From contig NC_134029.1 in NCBI RefSeq assembly GCF_964204645.1, positions 17,440,450 to 17,504,449 of the forward strand: a stretch of 64,000 bases of DNA, given 5' to 3'. Every line of letters starts with the position of its first letter. Position 1 is the stretch's first letter. Position numbers and translations under genes: made by a program. Shown here in pieces: positions 50,501-61,851 of the stretch. The DNA is from Tubulanus polymorphus (lineage: Eukaryota > Nemertea > Palaeonemertea > Tubulaniformes > Tubulanidae). The notes under the pieces are model-generated. The model was not told the DNA's origin and made no database searches. It worked only from the letters and a program-made list of their open reading frames with translations.

Positions 50501-50761
50501 GGTTTTACATATGTATTCAACATTGAGCCGAAAACCTTGAAAGTCAGCTTTACTATTCTAACATATATATCGGTATTTATTATCATTCCAAAGGGAGACA
50601 GCGGTACACCACTAGTATGTAAAAATGAAGATGGCAAATGGATCACAGTCGGGATTGTGTCATGGGGAGCTGAATGTGGCAGTTACAAAACTCCAGTCGT
50701 TTACACGAGAGTGCAGTCCTATTTAGAATGGATTGCCACCGAAATTGCCGAAAACTCTTAA
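39475..50761 (+). CDS. Secreted discoidin-domain / S1 serine protease
   Basis: Phase-consistent exons: 39475-39531, 40594-40627, 40741-40826, [gap], 42022-42168, [small gap], 42516-42647, 43355-43644, 44175-44319, 45182-45193, 45284-45509, 45753-45886, 46206-46409, 47589-47821 and 50594-50761. Exon 1 is a signal peptide (MSYYWINFLVICFIFTLHE). LDLEDMYLVTGIVTKG, WVKKYEVFYSKDG and MRYLRLTTTS are the second half of an F5/8 C (discoidin) domain; its first half is not found. A second related region follows (WIPEHAKDGAWLLVTFPS...KVRTSGKH). The protease starts RVINGIPTNHGEWPW and has LTAAHC (His), NDIALIKL (Asp) and CHGDSG (Ser). Residue 189 by chymotrypsin numbering is Gly, 216 Gly and 226 Val, so trypsin-like cleavage is unlikely and elastase- or chymotrypsin-like is inferred. 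GDSGTP replaces GDSGGP. Poly-A signal at 50839. Discoidin-protease fusions fit invertebrate haemolymph or adhesion roles; function unproven. Confidence 0.85.
41020..41335 (+). mobile_element. 3' end of a 5'-truncated LINE (reverse transcriptase tail)
   Basis: An open frame to TAG 41209-41211 reads NYGNRAFKNSAPHLWKSIP then KTVRERPSIDAFLSVI. This is the conserved C-terminal signature of Jockey/CR1/L2-type non-LTR reverse transcriptases (Y-G-x-R-x-F-x-x-x-A-P-x-L-W-N-x-L-P). A typical LINE 3' UTR follows with AAGCGCCATGA and GGCGCTATATTAGAAAATAA leading into a (TTA)n tail. Only this end remains. Confidence 0.88.
41336..41560 (+). repeat. (TTA/CTA)n microsatellite, LINE tail
   Basis: Perfect and near-perfect TTA triplets, then a short GCTGCTGC block, CTA triplets, and TTA again. 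It begins exactly where the LINE 3' UTR ends and is best read as its replicated tail expanded by slippage. The poly-Leu/Tyr frame across it is not a gene. Confidence 0.95.
41646..41680 (+). ncRNA. Degenerate hammerhead ribozyme-like motif
   Basis: CTGACGA, TGGC, a 9-nt loop, GCCA, AAACGTC in the order of the hammerhead core. Stem I can be ATAC (just before) with GTAT (just after). Stem II is TGGC/GCCA. The catalytic G12 position reads A (AAAAC instead of GAAAC), so cleavage is doubtful. Such motifs are known in Penelope-like retroelements and retrozymes. Confidence 0.35.
45015..45105. repeat. TA / TACG simple-sequence tract
   Basis: TATATATATT..., then CGTGCGTTCGTACGTGCGTG and TACGTACATACGTACATACA. 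Alternating purine-pyrimidine throughout, immediately upstream of the 12-nt exon of the protease gene. Confidence 0.9.
46410..47588. other. Protease gene intron
   Basis: No exon. Contains two inverted words around 46965-47110 (GGTATYCCAGT / CTAGGTAATCCCCTA) typical of MITE fragments. Otherwise nothing recognised. Confidence 0.4.
47885..49820. repeat. Dispersed repeat cluster with tandem units, split by the 670-bp element
   Basis: Units of about 155 bp recur: AATACTAAGTTATTCTACTA, a CCCCTGGTGACC box, CTCACCACAATCATAG, CATGTCATGAGCTACAACTT and ATTGATTGTGGTAACAAAAT plus ATGC. They are seen at about 47980-48080, 48096-48228, 48905-49060 and 49066-49205. The family's other half follows at 49590-49800 (GCCATCTTGATTCTGA, GGACGGACAGACGGACGCCG, GAACGCAATAGTC). 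Related copies are in CAPN15 introns. All of it lies in the last intron of the protease gene. Confidence 0.75.
48228..48897 (+). mobile_element. 670-bp non-autonomous element, copy 2 (nested)
   Basis: Second copy of the element at 30290-30961. Here it carries a perfect 24-bp GC palindrome (48248-48271, CCGCGCGGTGGC then its complement) that is imperfect in copy 1. It interrupts a tandem repeat unit between ATGCCTAG and CAATATAA, so the insertion point can be read against intact units nearby. Confidence 0.85.
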
Positions 50762-50849
50762 CCCTTGATCGATTTCTCATGCATGTACAATTCACGCTTA
50801 ATGTGATAGATATTCACAATCCTGAAGATAAACAAACGAATAAAATAAT

Positions 50850-53051
50850 ATCATAAATTACACGCATTTTTCATTTTGTTCGAAAAGTTTAAGAGGCTAA
50901 TTACAGGCGATAGAGCATCGAGAGAACCGGATTGGTGCCCCGGTAATTTCGTGAATTCATGGTAACTTTCTGAGTAATATGCTTGCACCACAGGGCGATC
51001 GTCGTCATGTTGAAATGCGGGAGATACATGAATATGCAATTTTGCAAAGAAATTGCGATCAGGCAGCGGAGGCACCGAAATGCAAACTGCGATTAAGTAA
51101 TACCCCCTGCCTAGTCGCAACAGCCAAATCGATTCGTTTTGGCACCCATACCAAATTGCAAACTGTTTTCCGAAATTCAGCATCCACAGCCTTTAACGAA
51201 TTATTAAATACAATGTATGTCCCGAATCACCTATACGTAACATAAGGCACTTTATCGAAACTTCTTTGTCGGATTATCTAAGACCACATTTGTCAATCAA
51301 AAAGATAACTATTACGATATTCATGTTTATATAGAAAATTTTTGAATAAATATTTTATTTATTTTTAGCACATTCATTCAATCAACGCTCATAATCATTA
51401 TCATACAGTATAATGTGAATAATTTCGAGTTACATTTATAGTAATACAGTACCGGTATTTACAACGAGACACTCCAGTTTGTTCAATATATCAAACAGCT
51501 ATCAATGTGTTTCGCATTTCAACTATTTCGCATTTTTTTCACAATTACATACTTGGAATAATCATTAAGGTGAATCGGTAAACCTTGCTCAACAGGAATA
51601 ATCATACAAGATTTGAATAAATGCAAGTCCCAGTCAGAGATGTTTTATGCATTACAGAAAACATTCGAGTTGAGCAACATTTACCGTTGTTGCACTACAT
51701 GGCTGTCAACCTTTTTATAGAGTGGAACCTTGTTACAATGAACCTCGGCAGGGGCTGAATTGGAGGATGGTCTCCAGGGTCCAGATCCCTGCCTTCCAAT
51801 TCAGGTTGCCCTTTTCATTGTGACACATTTCTTTAAAACCTGCAAATTTGACACTCATCTCGGAAATTGCATCTTTCGTGTATATTTTTTCAAAAGTATC
51901 TTATACCAATGGTGGGGACCTGCCTTTGACAAGGTTACTCAACCTTCACCTAGATCTGCCCCTGCTCAGGGTACTAGGTTCACCTCAGCAGGGCAGTCGG
52001 AACACTTTTTTGCTTTACAAAAATTTTCTCAAAAGAACGCTGTACCGCGTAGCAGCTCGTCGATTCTCTGTACTAGGTGGTTGCTCATGACTTCTCATGC
52101 TTCTGTGAATGAGACCGTGAAATGGCTCCAAAACGCATCTCCAGCGATTGAATTTTCAAAATTTTTCTAAGGGAGGGAGGGCCCCCACACCCCCTTCAGA
52201 AATAAACCTCACCACTGAAAAATTCCTTCCGACGGCTCTGCCTCAGTTATCGTAACAACCGATTATCATCTCATTTCTTTTCAATAAGGAATTGGTTTGA
52301 TATTTCGGTTTGTTATAAAACTGATAAATCGCTACATAACAAGATTCCACTGATATCACCAGCTATATGTACGTATAAGTACCATCCGTTATGAAGTTGA
52401 TACATGTATTAGTCTTCAGCATAAGTCCGTGCAACAATATAACAATATACTGATAGATGTTATTAGTACTTCGATATTTCGATACATCAGATTAAATCCG
52501 TAATTTCTCAATGAACGAATGACAAAATATAGAAAATCAGTAACATCTCTGACAGAAATACAGTTGATTGCACCAAACTCAGTCAAGCAACTTCGGAGTA
52601 ATAATTAGTGTTGGATTGATCTTCATGCGAAATCAAAAATCATAGATATGAGCAGTTTACAGAGGCATGATTGGCTTGAGTTGTAGAAATCCAATCCATT
52701 GAAACAACTTTTGATGTAATAAACCAAGATAGTCGATGCATACAAATTACACTTCGGGGGTTCCGGCAACGATTTCACTTCACAACGGTAAAAAAATAAC
52801 CTTTCAATTGATGTTATTGGCGAATCATATTTTTCCACACAATATATCAAAACGTTTCCACGTAAACAAACCTATGAATCACATGGTTGTTTCATTCTTT
52901 ATACGAGAGAAACGCAAGAGAAATGTTTAGTTATCAACCCCGCAGCATCCCCAGTCCTGTCTCTCGTCTTGTCGTGTGTGTGTGTGTGTGTGTTCAGTGA
53001 TCGTGAAGACAAGAGAAATAATTATATCATTTGTTTAACGATTTAGACTAA
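50850..53051. other. Spacer between the protease gene and LAMTOR1
   Basis: No gene supported. Frames at 50851-51245 on both strands lack known domains. 51760-52200 carries AGGGCCCCCACACCCCC-type dispersed-repeat sequence. A (GT)n tract lies at 52972-52992. The LAMTOR1 3' UTR must occupy part of the right side. Confidence 0.45.
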
Positions 53052-56000
53052 TTACGGTACGCCGAATGGTACAACTAAATCCACAATATGGTGAACTTTC
53101 ACATCTTTCAACGCATTTGAAGCTTTCTCAGCCGCCACAGTTATCTACAAGTAAACAATAGAATAATATTGAGAAGCAACGAAAAACAAAACATAACCTG
53201 AAAGGGTTTCGGTTGCGTAAAAATTCCACGATAAAATGAATGGATCTAAAAAGTAAATTTTGAAAATTATAAATATTTCGGGTGGTAGCAACCACCCTTC
53301 TCCAATCTAAAACGACTTGCCAAATAAATACGTCATTTCAGACTGTAGAAGGGTGGTAGCAACCACCCAAAATATTTCTAATCTTAAAAATTAACATTTT
53401 AGATTCATTCATTTATTGTGGGATTTTTACTCGTCGTCTTATCACGGATATTGTGATTCTCAACCGATTCGACAATGTTTCGGTTGTCATCAATTAGAGG
53501 AAATTACCCCGTCTCTTTTTAGATGTTTAGTTTATTGGCAAGCGTTATTATACAGTCAACCCCGCGTAATTTCGATCACCTCCAACCGTGTAAATTTACC
53601 AGGATTACACATCATAAATTACCAGTAATTATGCATAGGTTCTGATCATTCTAATTATACATAGAAACCGTGGAAGTTTCCTGATGAATGGATAAACATC
53701 ATACATTGCCGTTTAAAAAGTTATCCTCTAGACAAATACGCAAATTTTTTCAGAATCCCCTTGGTCAGGACAAAGTGCAATAAATAGTATAGCCATGATC
53801 ACAGGCCCGAGTTAAATTAGGCCCATGCCTAATCAGAGTGTATTCACGCGTAAACGAGATTTGATACTAAACAATGCTTAAACAACGCGAAGTGAGTTAC
53901 CTCTGGAACCAGTTGCAATTCACACACAATAATGACCCCTGCTAAAATTTGGCTTGGACCAAACACTTGTGTGATCGCAGCTTGTGATACGATCAAACGG
54001 ACCTTGAAATCCACTCCGGATTATGCAAATATATGGACTACAAAGAGCCAGATACATTACATCTAGATCGGAAACTAATGGAACTTTTTCAATAAGTGAC
54101 TAGAAAATGCGCTCGCAGTTCTAGGCTTCGTATGGAGCTCAATGCCAGTCCTGCATACCTGAAGGCCTACAGAACCGGGAATACGTAGGACAAGAATAGG
54201 AATTTAATTTCTGAAAATCTATTTTTCAAAAGCAGACCTATTTCGCATTTAGGGCCATTCTTCTAATCCCCTTCACCCCTCCCAGCGTAATGGGCACTTG
54301 ACTCTGATACTGCACTGTACTGCAGATAGAACAGCTGATTTTGCAATCACACCACTGCACGAGAATCGATTAGTTAGGAATTGAGTGAACGAGTGTAGAC
54401 AAAATCTGAAAGGAACCACTTAAGAGCTTTTTTGACTGACGGTGTGCTGTACCGATATGTACAATACGAAATAACAGTCAATTTCTCCGAAATTACAAAA
54501 TCTTTTCATACGAGCCACCGAGAAATCATACGAAAGATAACTTTTCTTATCAGAGTGCTTGTAAAAAGGTTTCCATGAATAATCGATCTACATATACATG
54601 GCAAAAATGGTTCGATTCGAGATTAATTGAAATAAAGAAGTAGCGTAGTCCGCATTCCATTAACAAGAATAATAATTGATACGTACAAACTGAATATCAG
54701 TCAACGAAACTGGTGGGGCTGATAAAATAACATGAGGCGGAGCTCCCGCGTTAGGTAACGTCGAAGTCGATCGCATTCTATGTGAATTACTGCATATCAT
54801 TTCAACTCTCGTTCTGAAAAATAAGAAAGGAAACGATGTAACATGATAATAGAATAGCCACACAAGGACGTAACGCATAAATTTAACAAACTTTTGTGCA
54901 ACTGATCCCTGGTATATGTTGTATTTTATATATCGTATTAACGGTTATATCGTAACAGATATTTGGTCCAAATATACAGAATACGTACACTTAGCGAGGG
55001 TTATAATGTAACACCTTCAATGCGCGCTATTCTCACATTGGGGGATTGTATATGAGGCAGGATTTACAACTCAAAACAATGAGCTACAACTTTTCAATGG
55101 ATTGTGATAATGTGAGTGAATAGCATGACTGGTTGGCCTATAGGACTACTGAAGTGAAGTATGCTTAATAACGATTCCAGGTACAAGTGGTATCAGGAGC
55201 CAGACAATTAAGTTTTATCGTTTGGATATGAAATTTCAAGCAAAGAATCTGTTGACGTTTTTGATTAAATAACACAATGAATGCTAAGACTGGCTGCCAA
55301 TTGTGTACAGTGGACTGAGCAAAAATCCATTCAAAACATCACAAATCCATTCCAACAGTATACCAATCTCAAAATCCATTGTCATGACAATCAGTGCTAA
55401 GCGACAATGAATTCAGGCCAAAAATTACATTCTAGCCTACCAGATATGACCACCAGGTGACTACCTTAGAAGTTTAATAGTCTTCTTGATGTGCCAGATA
55501 TTGAAATGTAACAATAGAATTCATAGAAGAATCTTCAGATTTTCCCAAAAAACTAAGAAATATGCAAAATCTGGTCATAGAAAATTACCAACAGCTTCTC
55601 TAATGTATCTATTCATTATATCATATTTTTCCAAACCAATCTTTAACAATGCAATTTAATAAATTCAAATGTAAAACAACCCAGCACAGAGCTTGCCGTG
55701 TTGATACTACATACACATCAGGGCTGGCGGAAGGAGAAACTCATTGGTCCGGCCACTTCCGCTAGTGTGGAGATATTTGCGAGCACCCAAGATGTCGAGC
55801 ACTGGTGGGGGATCTGGGGGTTCTCTTTTTGAAAAAGCTTTTGAAATGCTTAGAACCAGGAGATGCGTTTTAATGACATTCTGGCATGAGATATTTGAAA
55901 TTAATCCCCTTACATCGGGAGAAAATTCACGGCAAGACGATAGTAGTTTTTATGCAAAATTTTGTATGATTATCGGCATTCATGTATTACGTCAAAGTGA

Positions 56001-59000
56001 TCGGCAAAGTTTTGGTCCGGCCAAGGCCACCCCGGATCCGCCGGCCATGCACATGAAACCAATACTATTATAACCAAAACTACTGTTCTCGTGTAGATGA
56101 GGCTTTTGACGTTACTGTCACGTTAAGATGTTACTGTCACGCTTCACCACTGGAACCAGGGTAGTTGAATCAACCCTTTTACTAACTGGCCCATCTCATT
56201 AGTTGAACTATGTGTATAACTTACTTATAATGTTTAACACGATCGAAATATTCTTGTTGTTCTAAGTTATGAGTGTCAATGGCAGAAACATCAATAACAT
56301 TGCTGAAATATATATATAAATGTCCATGAATTAGTCAGTTACATGAGATAGAGATGCATCAGCATAATTACCTGACAGTTGTCATTCAGACCTTGGATGG
56401 AGTAATCAAACTGAATACTCCAAGTTCGGAAGACATATATTATAAATTACTGGGGCCCAGTTTTATACACTGGTATTATTTTTAACCTAGGGGTAAATAA
56501 ATTGAAAAAGAATCAGTCACCCCTGGGTAAAGTGAACACCAGTCTATGAAACCAGCCCCAGATAATTAGCTTGAAACTCAATTTTGTGAGCCTCACAAAA
56601 TTCATTGTATACATTGAATCTCATTGATCGGAGGAATGTGAATCTCATTGATCAGAGGAATGTGAATCTCATTGCTGAGAGGAATGTGTGAATCTCATTG
56701 CTCAAAGGAATGTAATCTCATGGCTCGGAGGAATGTGAATCTCATTGCGAGGAGGAATGTGAATCTCATTGCACAGAGGAATGCGAATCTCATTGCGAGG
56801 AGTAATGTGAATCTCATTGCTCAGAGGAATGTGAAGCTCATTGTTCAGAGGAATGTGAATCTCATTGAGCAGAGGAATGTGAATCTCATTGCTCAGAAGA
56901 ATGCGAATCTCATTGCTCAAAGGAATGTGAATCTCATTGCTCAGAGGAATGTGAATCTCATTGACCCGAGGAATGTGAATCTCAGTTCTCAGAGGAATGT
57001 GAATCTCATTGCTCAAAGTAATGTGAATCTCATTGCTCAAAGGAATGAGAATCTCATTGCTCAGAGGAATGTGAATCTCATTGCTCAGAGGAATGCGAAC
57101 CTCATTGCACAGAGGAATGTGAATCTCATTGATCAGAGGAATGTGAATCTCATTGCTAATAGGAATGTGAATCTCATTGCTAAAAGGAATGTGAATCTCA
57201 TTGCTCAAAGTAATGTGAATCTCATTGCTCAAAGGAATGAGAATCTCATTGCTCAGAGGAATGTGAATCCCATTGCACAGAGGAATGTGACAAAGGAAGG
57301 TGAATCACATTGCTCAGAGGAATGTGAACCTCATTGCACAGAGGAATGTGAATCTCATTGATCAGAGGAATGTGAATCTCATTGCTAAAAGGAATCTGAA
57401 TCTCATTGCTCAAAGGAATGAGAATCTCATTGCGAGGAGGAATGTGAAACTCATTGCTCAGAAGAATGTGAAGCTCATTGCTCAGAAGAATGTGAAGCTC
57501 ATTGCTCAGAGGAATGTGAATCTCATTGAGCAGAGGAATGTGAATCTCATTGCTCAGAAGAATGCGAATCTCATTGCTCAAAGGAATGTGAATCTCATTG
57601 CTCGGAGGAATGTGAATCTCATTGACCCGAGGAATGTGAATCTCATTGCTCAGAGGAATGTGAATCTCATTGCACAGAGGAATGTGACAAAGGAAGGTGA
57701 ATCTCATTGCTCAGAGGAATGTGAATCTCATTGCGCAGAGGAATGTGAATCTAATTGCTCAGAGGAATGTGAATCTCATTGCTCAGAGAAATGAGAACCA
57801 ATGAATTATTACACATGTTCAGTAAACATTGCTCAAGTCGGATCATTTGGGACCAAGCAAAAATCATCTGTCTTAGAAAATTACAACCTGAGAATTAATT
57901 TCGTTACGCGGAAAAATTACATCAAGATCTACCAGAAATGATTTAAAAACACTAACACAAATCACAACAACTAAAACAACGACTGTTAATATCTATCCAG
58001 TGCTTCATCTAGCATTAAAAAAGGGCAGGGTGCTGATTTCAAATAAGAGCATTTTTGTGCGTGATTCCATCGGAGCAAGGGCACATAATAACGCGCTCAC
58101 GTCTGTTTTAGGGGCAAACTGCAATGTTCCCTATTGCATAGAATCGAGGTACCCCTTACTACGATTGAGGACTAGAAACTATGTTTAACTCTGATTTTGC
58201 CATGAGTGACACACTTGACCACAGTACATCCTTACACCTATGCCTGTCAATGAACAAAAGTTAATCTAGATAGGGCTTTCAAAATGATTTGGAAAACCAG
58301 TTGCAGACAAAAAAATTGCAGAAAAAAGCAATCTTAAGTAGCAAATACAGCGAAAAAGAGCCAGCAATAGTGTATAGGCCTACATGAAATTGCATATTTT
58401 TAATCTTAGAAATATCAAATTAATTGATTTAAATTGATAGTGTTAGTGATTGGCAAGTAACTGTTGATAATTGGTAAGCAGCCAGCTTAAGAACACATTA
58501 TTGCTATTAGGCTACTCAAACTAATTGTCTGTGCGAGTCTCTCTGTGAGTTCACCGAACAAAGTTTTTCACCTTGTATATATAAAATTTGTTTAATAGTT
58601 TAGATAAAAAGATCCAGAGCCCAGAGCATCACGATATGTTCAAAACGAAACAATCCATCGAATATACACTACCAGCTTTACAACGGCAGTCGCTAGAATG
58701 ATTGACAGTAGTTTGGGAGTCAGCCAATTTCCTGGAAACTTAAACTAGGCCACGCGTCTGAGGCACGTTTTCACACGATGCACACTGACTGCAGTACATT
58801 TGAATATAACCACTGATCACATGAGCTACTATCGTTGATATCATACGAGATATTTCATAGCCGTCGCAGGAAACTTACTAACAGTCGGATGCGTCGGCTT
58901 ATTTTGAAAGCCCTGACTCATTACTCGTGACTGACAAGGGCAGGATGGCGGACATACGGCAAGTGATGAGGGCACAAGGGCGAGCATGGGACACATCTGA

Positions 59001-61033
59001 AGGGCACAAGGGCGGCTATTTTCGGGGGCGGGGCGGACCGCCCTTCTATTTTTGGCTAGATGAAGCACTGCTATCGTCAATTTAAAACCAGGAATAGGGA
59101 AGATTTTTGATTAAACTGCAATGGAAAGAAAATTGCCCTCCGACTTTTGGTTCGGTGATTTTAACTGATCTCTTATTTATGCAGAAAAGCACTACGAGAT
59201 AGGCGAGTTTCTGACATATAAAATCTGACTTTGGAATAAAAAAAATATTAATTTCTTTGAAAAGGAGAAGGGAAATCGGGACCATCAATATTCATTGGAT
59301 ATACCGGTAAGAGATTACCCAACTTTCACTGATGTGACTCAAGCAAGGTTTACTATATCTAAGTTATAAACAAGCTCCCATTGCGCACATGTCTTAAATA
59401 CTGGCAAAACATGCTCACTTATGAGTACAGGATATTCATTCAAGAGTACAGTCAAACAGAGCCCCCTTTATCACTCAACCCCAAACATTCGTTTACGTTG
59501 AGACTCGCCACCGGTGTGAGTAATTTCCAAAATTAGCTAGAAGCAAGAAACTAGTCAATTCCTTTATTCTAGGTACTACACATAGGCCTATGTTGTAATC
59601 ATTTTTATTGGCTATTGTCAGATAAAGCGTCACGATCTATTCTTTATTCACGAGACAGCATATCTAACTGACAAAAAGCTTCAACTTACTTGGCAGTTTG
59701 AAGTAAAATCCTACTTAATGTCGAGGCCTCATCTCCTTTTTGCGTGGCTTGATAATGTGGGCTTGAATTACTATCACTGCGGTCACATGAAAATAGATGT
59801 GAATTGAATAAATATCCATATAAAACTATACATCATTAATAATAATACAACCCTCTCATTCAGCTTGGTTAATTTTACATTAATTAGCTGGCACGACCCC
59901 AGAAGGCGGGTGGTAAAGAAACTCTTGACTACAATGCATACTATTGATGGTTTTATGAATGGATAACTTCAAAACCTGAAGTAGAATACATCTATGGATC
60001 TCTGCCGATGGGCTCCTAAGCTCAAAGATAGCCGCAGTTGACTCCTTAGATTGAAACATTTTGACTGACGTCTTAGATTACGTACCTAAACATAGACCTG
60101 CTTTGGTCAGCGTCACTAACAGGGTTTCTTAGTAAGCGGGTGGTTTCATCTGGATCTTGTTCCTGTAAAAAGGACAACGATAATTCAAAACACTATTCAC
60201 TATTAGGTTATCAAACACTCACTTCTTAATTAGGACACTTTTTGTGCCCTAGCTGGCACATGGGGCTTCGGCTAGGGTCGTCCAGGCATATTGATCAGTT
60301 GCCTTACTTCAGCTTTTTCCCATGTGAGAACACAGACCCGTAGCACGAGGAGGAGGGGGTTTAAAGTTTGCTTATATTCAATTCAAAAAGAAATATTAAG
60401 CAATTTAACATTACAACCATTACAATTCAATACATGTAGGGGTGCCTACATTAGACGTATGTTCATTTACTTAGACCTTTGTTATATCAACGAAAATCAC
60501 TCACTTAGAAGAGGCCTTATCTGAGCGCATCACACTTCTAAAATTTTTTTTGGGTAGCGCCCAGACTGCCAGCCAAAGAACAAACCAACGCACATATTTC
60601 TCGCGATATGGCTTAGATTATTTCTTTCATCAAGTTTTCTGGCCATGAAACGCCTCCAGGCAGAGTTAAGTAGCCATTACAGACATTGGAGGTAGGATTG
60701 TTTCATGTCATCCCGCGGGCTTCTAATAGACAGCGGCAAGAATAGTGCACGCATTGGGCAGCAGAAGGATCATGTCATCATGGGTTAGTGCTAACTAATA
60801 AAAAGGGTGGATGATCGAAGGATTTAACCACAGGCACTTGAAAATGGCCGATGAATTTGTTGAATTGTTTGTACAAACCCACATTTAAGTGCCTATGTTG
60901 TAGTAAAACAAGTCACCAAAAATAACGATCAATAAAGTGAAATTGAATTGAATTGTCTGGTTTTTTGACAGATCCAGCAGGTTCTTATCACCTGTGAACT
61001 TTTATCATCGTCCGAGCTGAAACAACACCCCAT
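53052..61033 (-). CDS. LAMTOR1: Ragulator complex protein LAMTOR1 (p18), complete
   Basis: Lipid-anchored scaffold of the Ragulator complex, which holds Rag GTPases and mTORC1 on lysosomes. Six exons in agreeing phase: 61033-60992, 60162-60086, 59776-59690, 56302-56225, 54813-54687 and 53144-53052 (167 codons; human 161). Exon 1 encodes MGCCFSSDDDKSSQ, with Gly2 for myristoylation and Cys3/Cys4 for palmitoylation, as in human MGCC. EQDPDETTRLL is the acidic dileucine-like lysosomal sorting region. DEASTLSRILLQTANNVIDV then EQQEYFDR matches the central helices. The C-terminus DVKVHHIVDLVVPFGVP matches the family ending (ELVVQFGIP in human). All exons show standard GT-AG sites. The short protein is spread over 8 kb because introns 2-5 carry transposons and a minisatellite. 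The start is fixed by the MGCC motif. Confidence 0.95.
53229..53413. mobile_element. Hairpin MITE in LAMTOR1 intron 5
   Basis: The two halves are inverted: AATGAATGGATCTAAAAAGT through ATAAATATTTCGGGTGGTAG at left, and the inverse through GGGTGGTAGCAACCACCCAA to AGATTCATTCATT at right. Each arm carries the small palindrome GGGTGGTAGCAACCACCC. The centre is about 50 bp of unique sequence. Confidence 0.85.
55720..56050. repeat. Transposon fragment in LAMTOR1 intron 4
   Basis: Starts at GGGCTGGCGGAAGGAGAAAC and ends near CACCCCGGATCCGCCGGCC. GGTCCGGCCA occurs near both ends. No coding domain. Confidence 0.4.
56452..56562. mobile_element. Short MITE-like element
   Basis: CTGGGGCCCAGTTTTATACA ... 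ACCAGTCTATGAAACCAGCC plus CCAG form inverted ends of about 25 bp. The interior CCTAGGGGTAAA and CACCCCTGGGTAAAG are also inverted. Related to the units at 25345-25670. Confidence 0.65.
56610..57795. repeat. 24-bp minisatellite in LAMTOR1 intron 3
   Basis: About 49 units of AATGTGAATCTCATTGCTCA plus GAGG, with single-base variants. Because the period is 24, long frames stay open on both strands (NVNLIAQR and NEIHIPLS octapeptides; also CESHCSEE). Internal blocks recur at larger scale: the order of variants in 56820-57000 is largely repeated in 57440-57640, pointing to a second-order duplication of about 620 bp. Confidence 0.95.
57998..59070. mobile_element. hAT-like element with 5-bp target-site duplication
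   Basis: Ends are CAGTGCTTCATCTAGC (57998-58013) and the exact inverse GCTAGATGAAGCACTG (59055-59070). CTATC flanks both sides (57993-57997, 59071-59075). CAGTG starts are typical of hAT elements, and a 5-bp duplication matches the hAT5 type. The 1,073-bp interior has AGGGC-rich subterminal repeats at right and no transposase, so it is non-autonomous. Confidence 0.85.
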
Positions 61034-61851
61034 ATCATCCAACGGGTTGATGGGTTTATGTGAGTAGCAAACGCAACAACCGGGAATTATTGGCCGGAAT
61101 GATTTATTTCACGAATTTCACTTCCTGGTTAGTCGGTTTGTCAGCTGACACCGGCTACAGTTTAGATCGAATCCCTCAAAACCAGCTTTTACACTAATTA
61201 CCAAAAGAGCAAGGGCAAATACAACACAATATAAAAAGACTTAATTTGTCTTATCTTACCGAGCAATGGAACAATAGGGCGTAAGACCTTCGTAAATGCT
61301 CACATATTAAGAAAGTAAAAACTACATACGTTTTCCGTGGTTCCGTCAATAAATTTCGAACGTGTCTCGTGCACCGCAAAAAGCTAAACAATCGATCCCG
61401 GAGTTAGGTGAGGACGACCAACTCTTCACTACAGACTAATCTGGTTATACTGACCTGATTGATCTGACAGGAACCTGTATGAATGTGCTGCGCTCTTGTG
61501 AATCAAATCTCAGTAATGATGCTATAAGAAAAACCGAGAATTAGTATTAAATTCATCATATTACCACGAAGTCGAATCGAGGCGCGAACTGGGTTGGGTG
61601 GTCGTGGTCATTTTGAAGATGGCTTCTACATAAAGATGAAGAACATATTGTTAAATGTGATTGTAGCGAATAAATTCTAATAGGCGTAGCCTCGATTAGA
61701 TTTTTTAAAAAAACATCCGTTATGACAATTATATACTGCACTAGCCCTCCAGGTCCGTCCGTTCGAAATAGATGATGTACACGTGTGTCCCTGTTTCAAC
61801 CCACCCCCAAATTCAGTTTTTGTATTGTGACCTTTTATCCTGTTCGATCAG
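61034..61851. other. Upstream of LAMTOR1, downstream of the GPCR
   Basis: Contains a decayed GPCR fragment (about 61580-61680). The left side should hold the LAMTOR1 promoter and 5' UTR. No core element stands out. Confidence 0.4.
61580..61680 (-). pseudogene. Decayed fragment of the neighbouring GPCR
   Basis: Aligns by eye with 62503-62600 of the GPCR. Shared words are GGTGGTCGTGGTCATTT, AGATGGCKTCTAYRTAAAGA, AATATTG and AATGTGATYGTAG, in the same order and orientation. In the GPCR this codes for the stretch into TM3 (HIFLYIDAIYQMTTTTSS). The fragment has indels and cannot code for a receptor. Confidence 0.75.

Noticed and set aside
50851-51245. Genes on either strand after the protease
   Set aside because: Overlapping frames on both strands without recognisable domains; sequence looks like 3' flank and repeat.
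56672-57794. Repetitive proteins (NVNLIAQR, NEIHIPLS) in the 24-bp array
   Set aside because: Open on both strands for arithmetic reasons, no start context, and the array lies within a LAMTOR1 intron.
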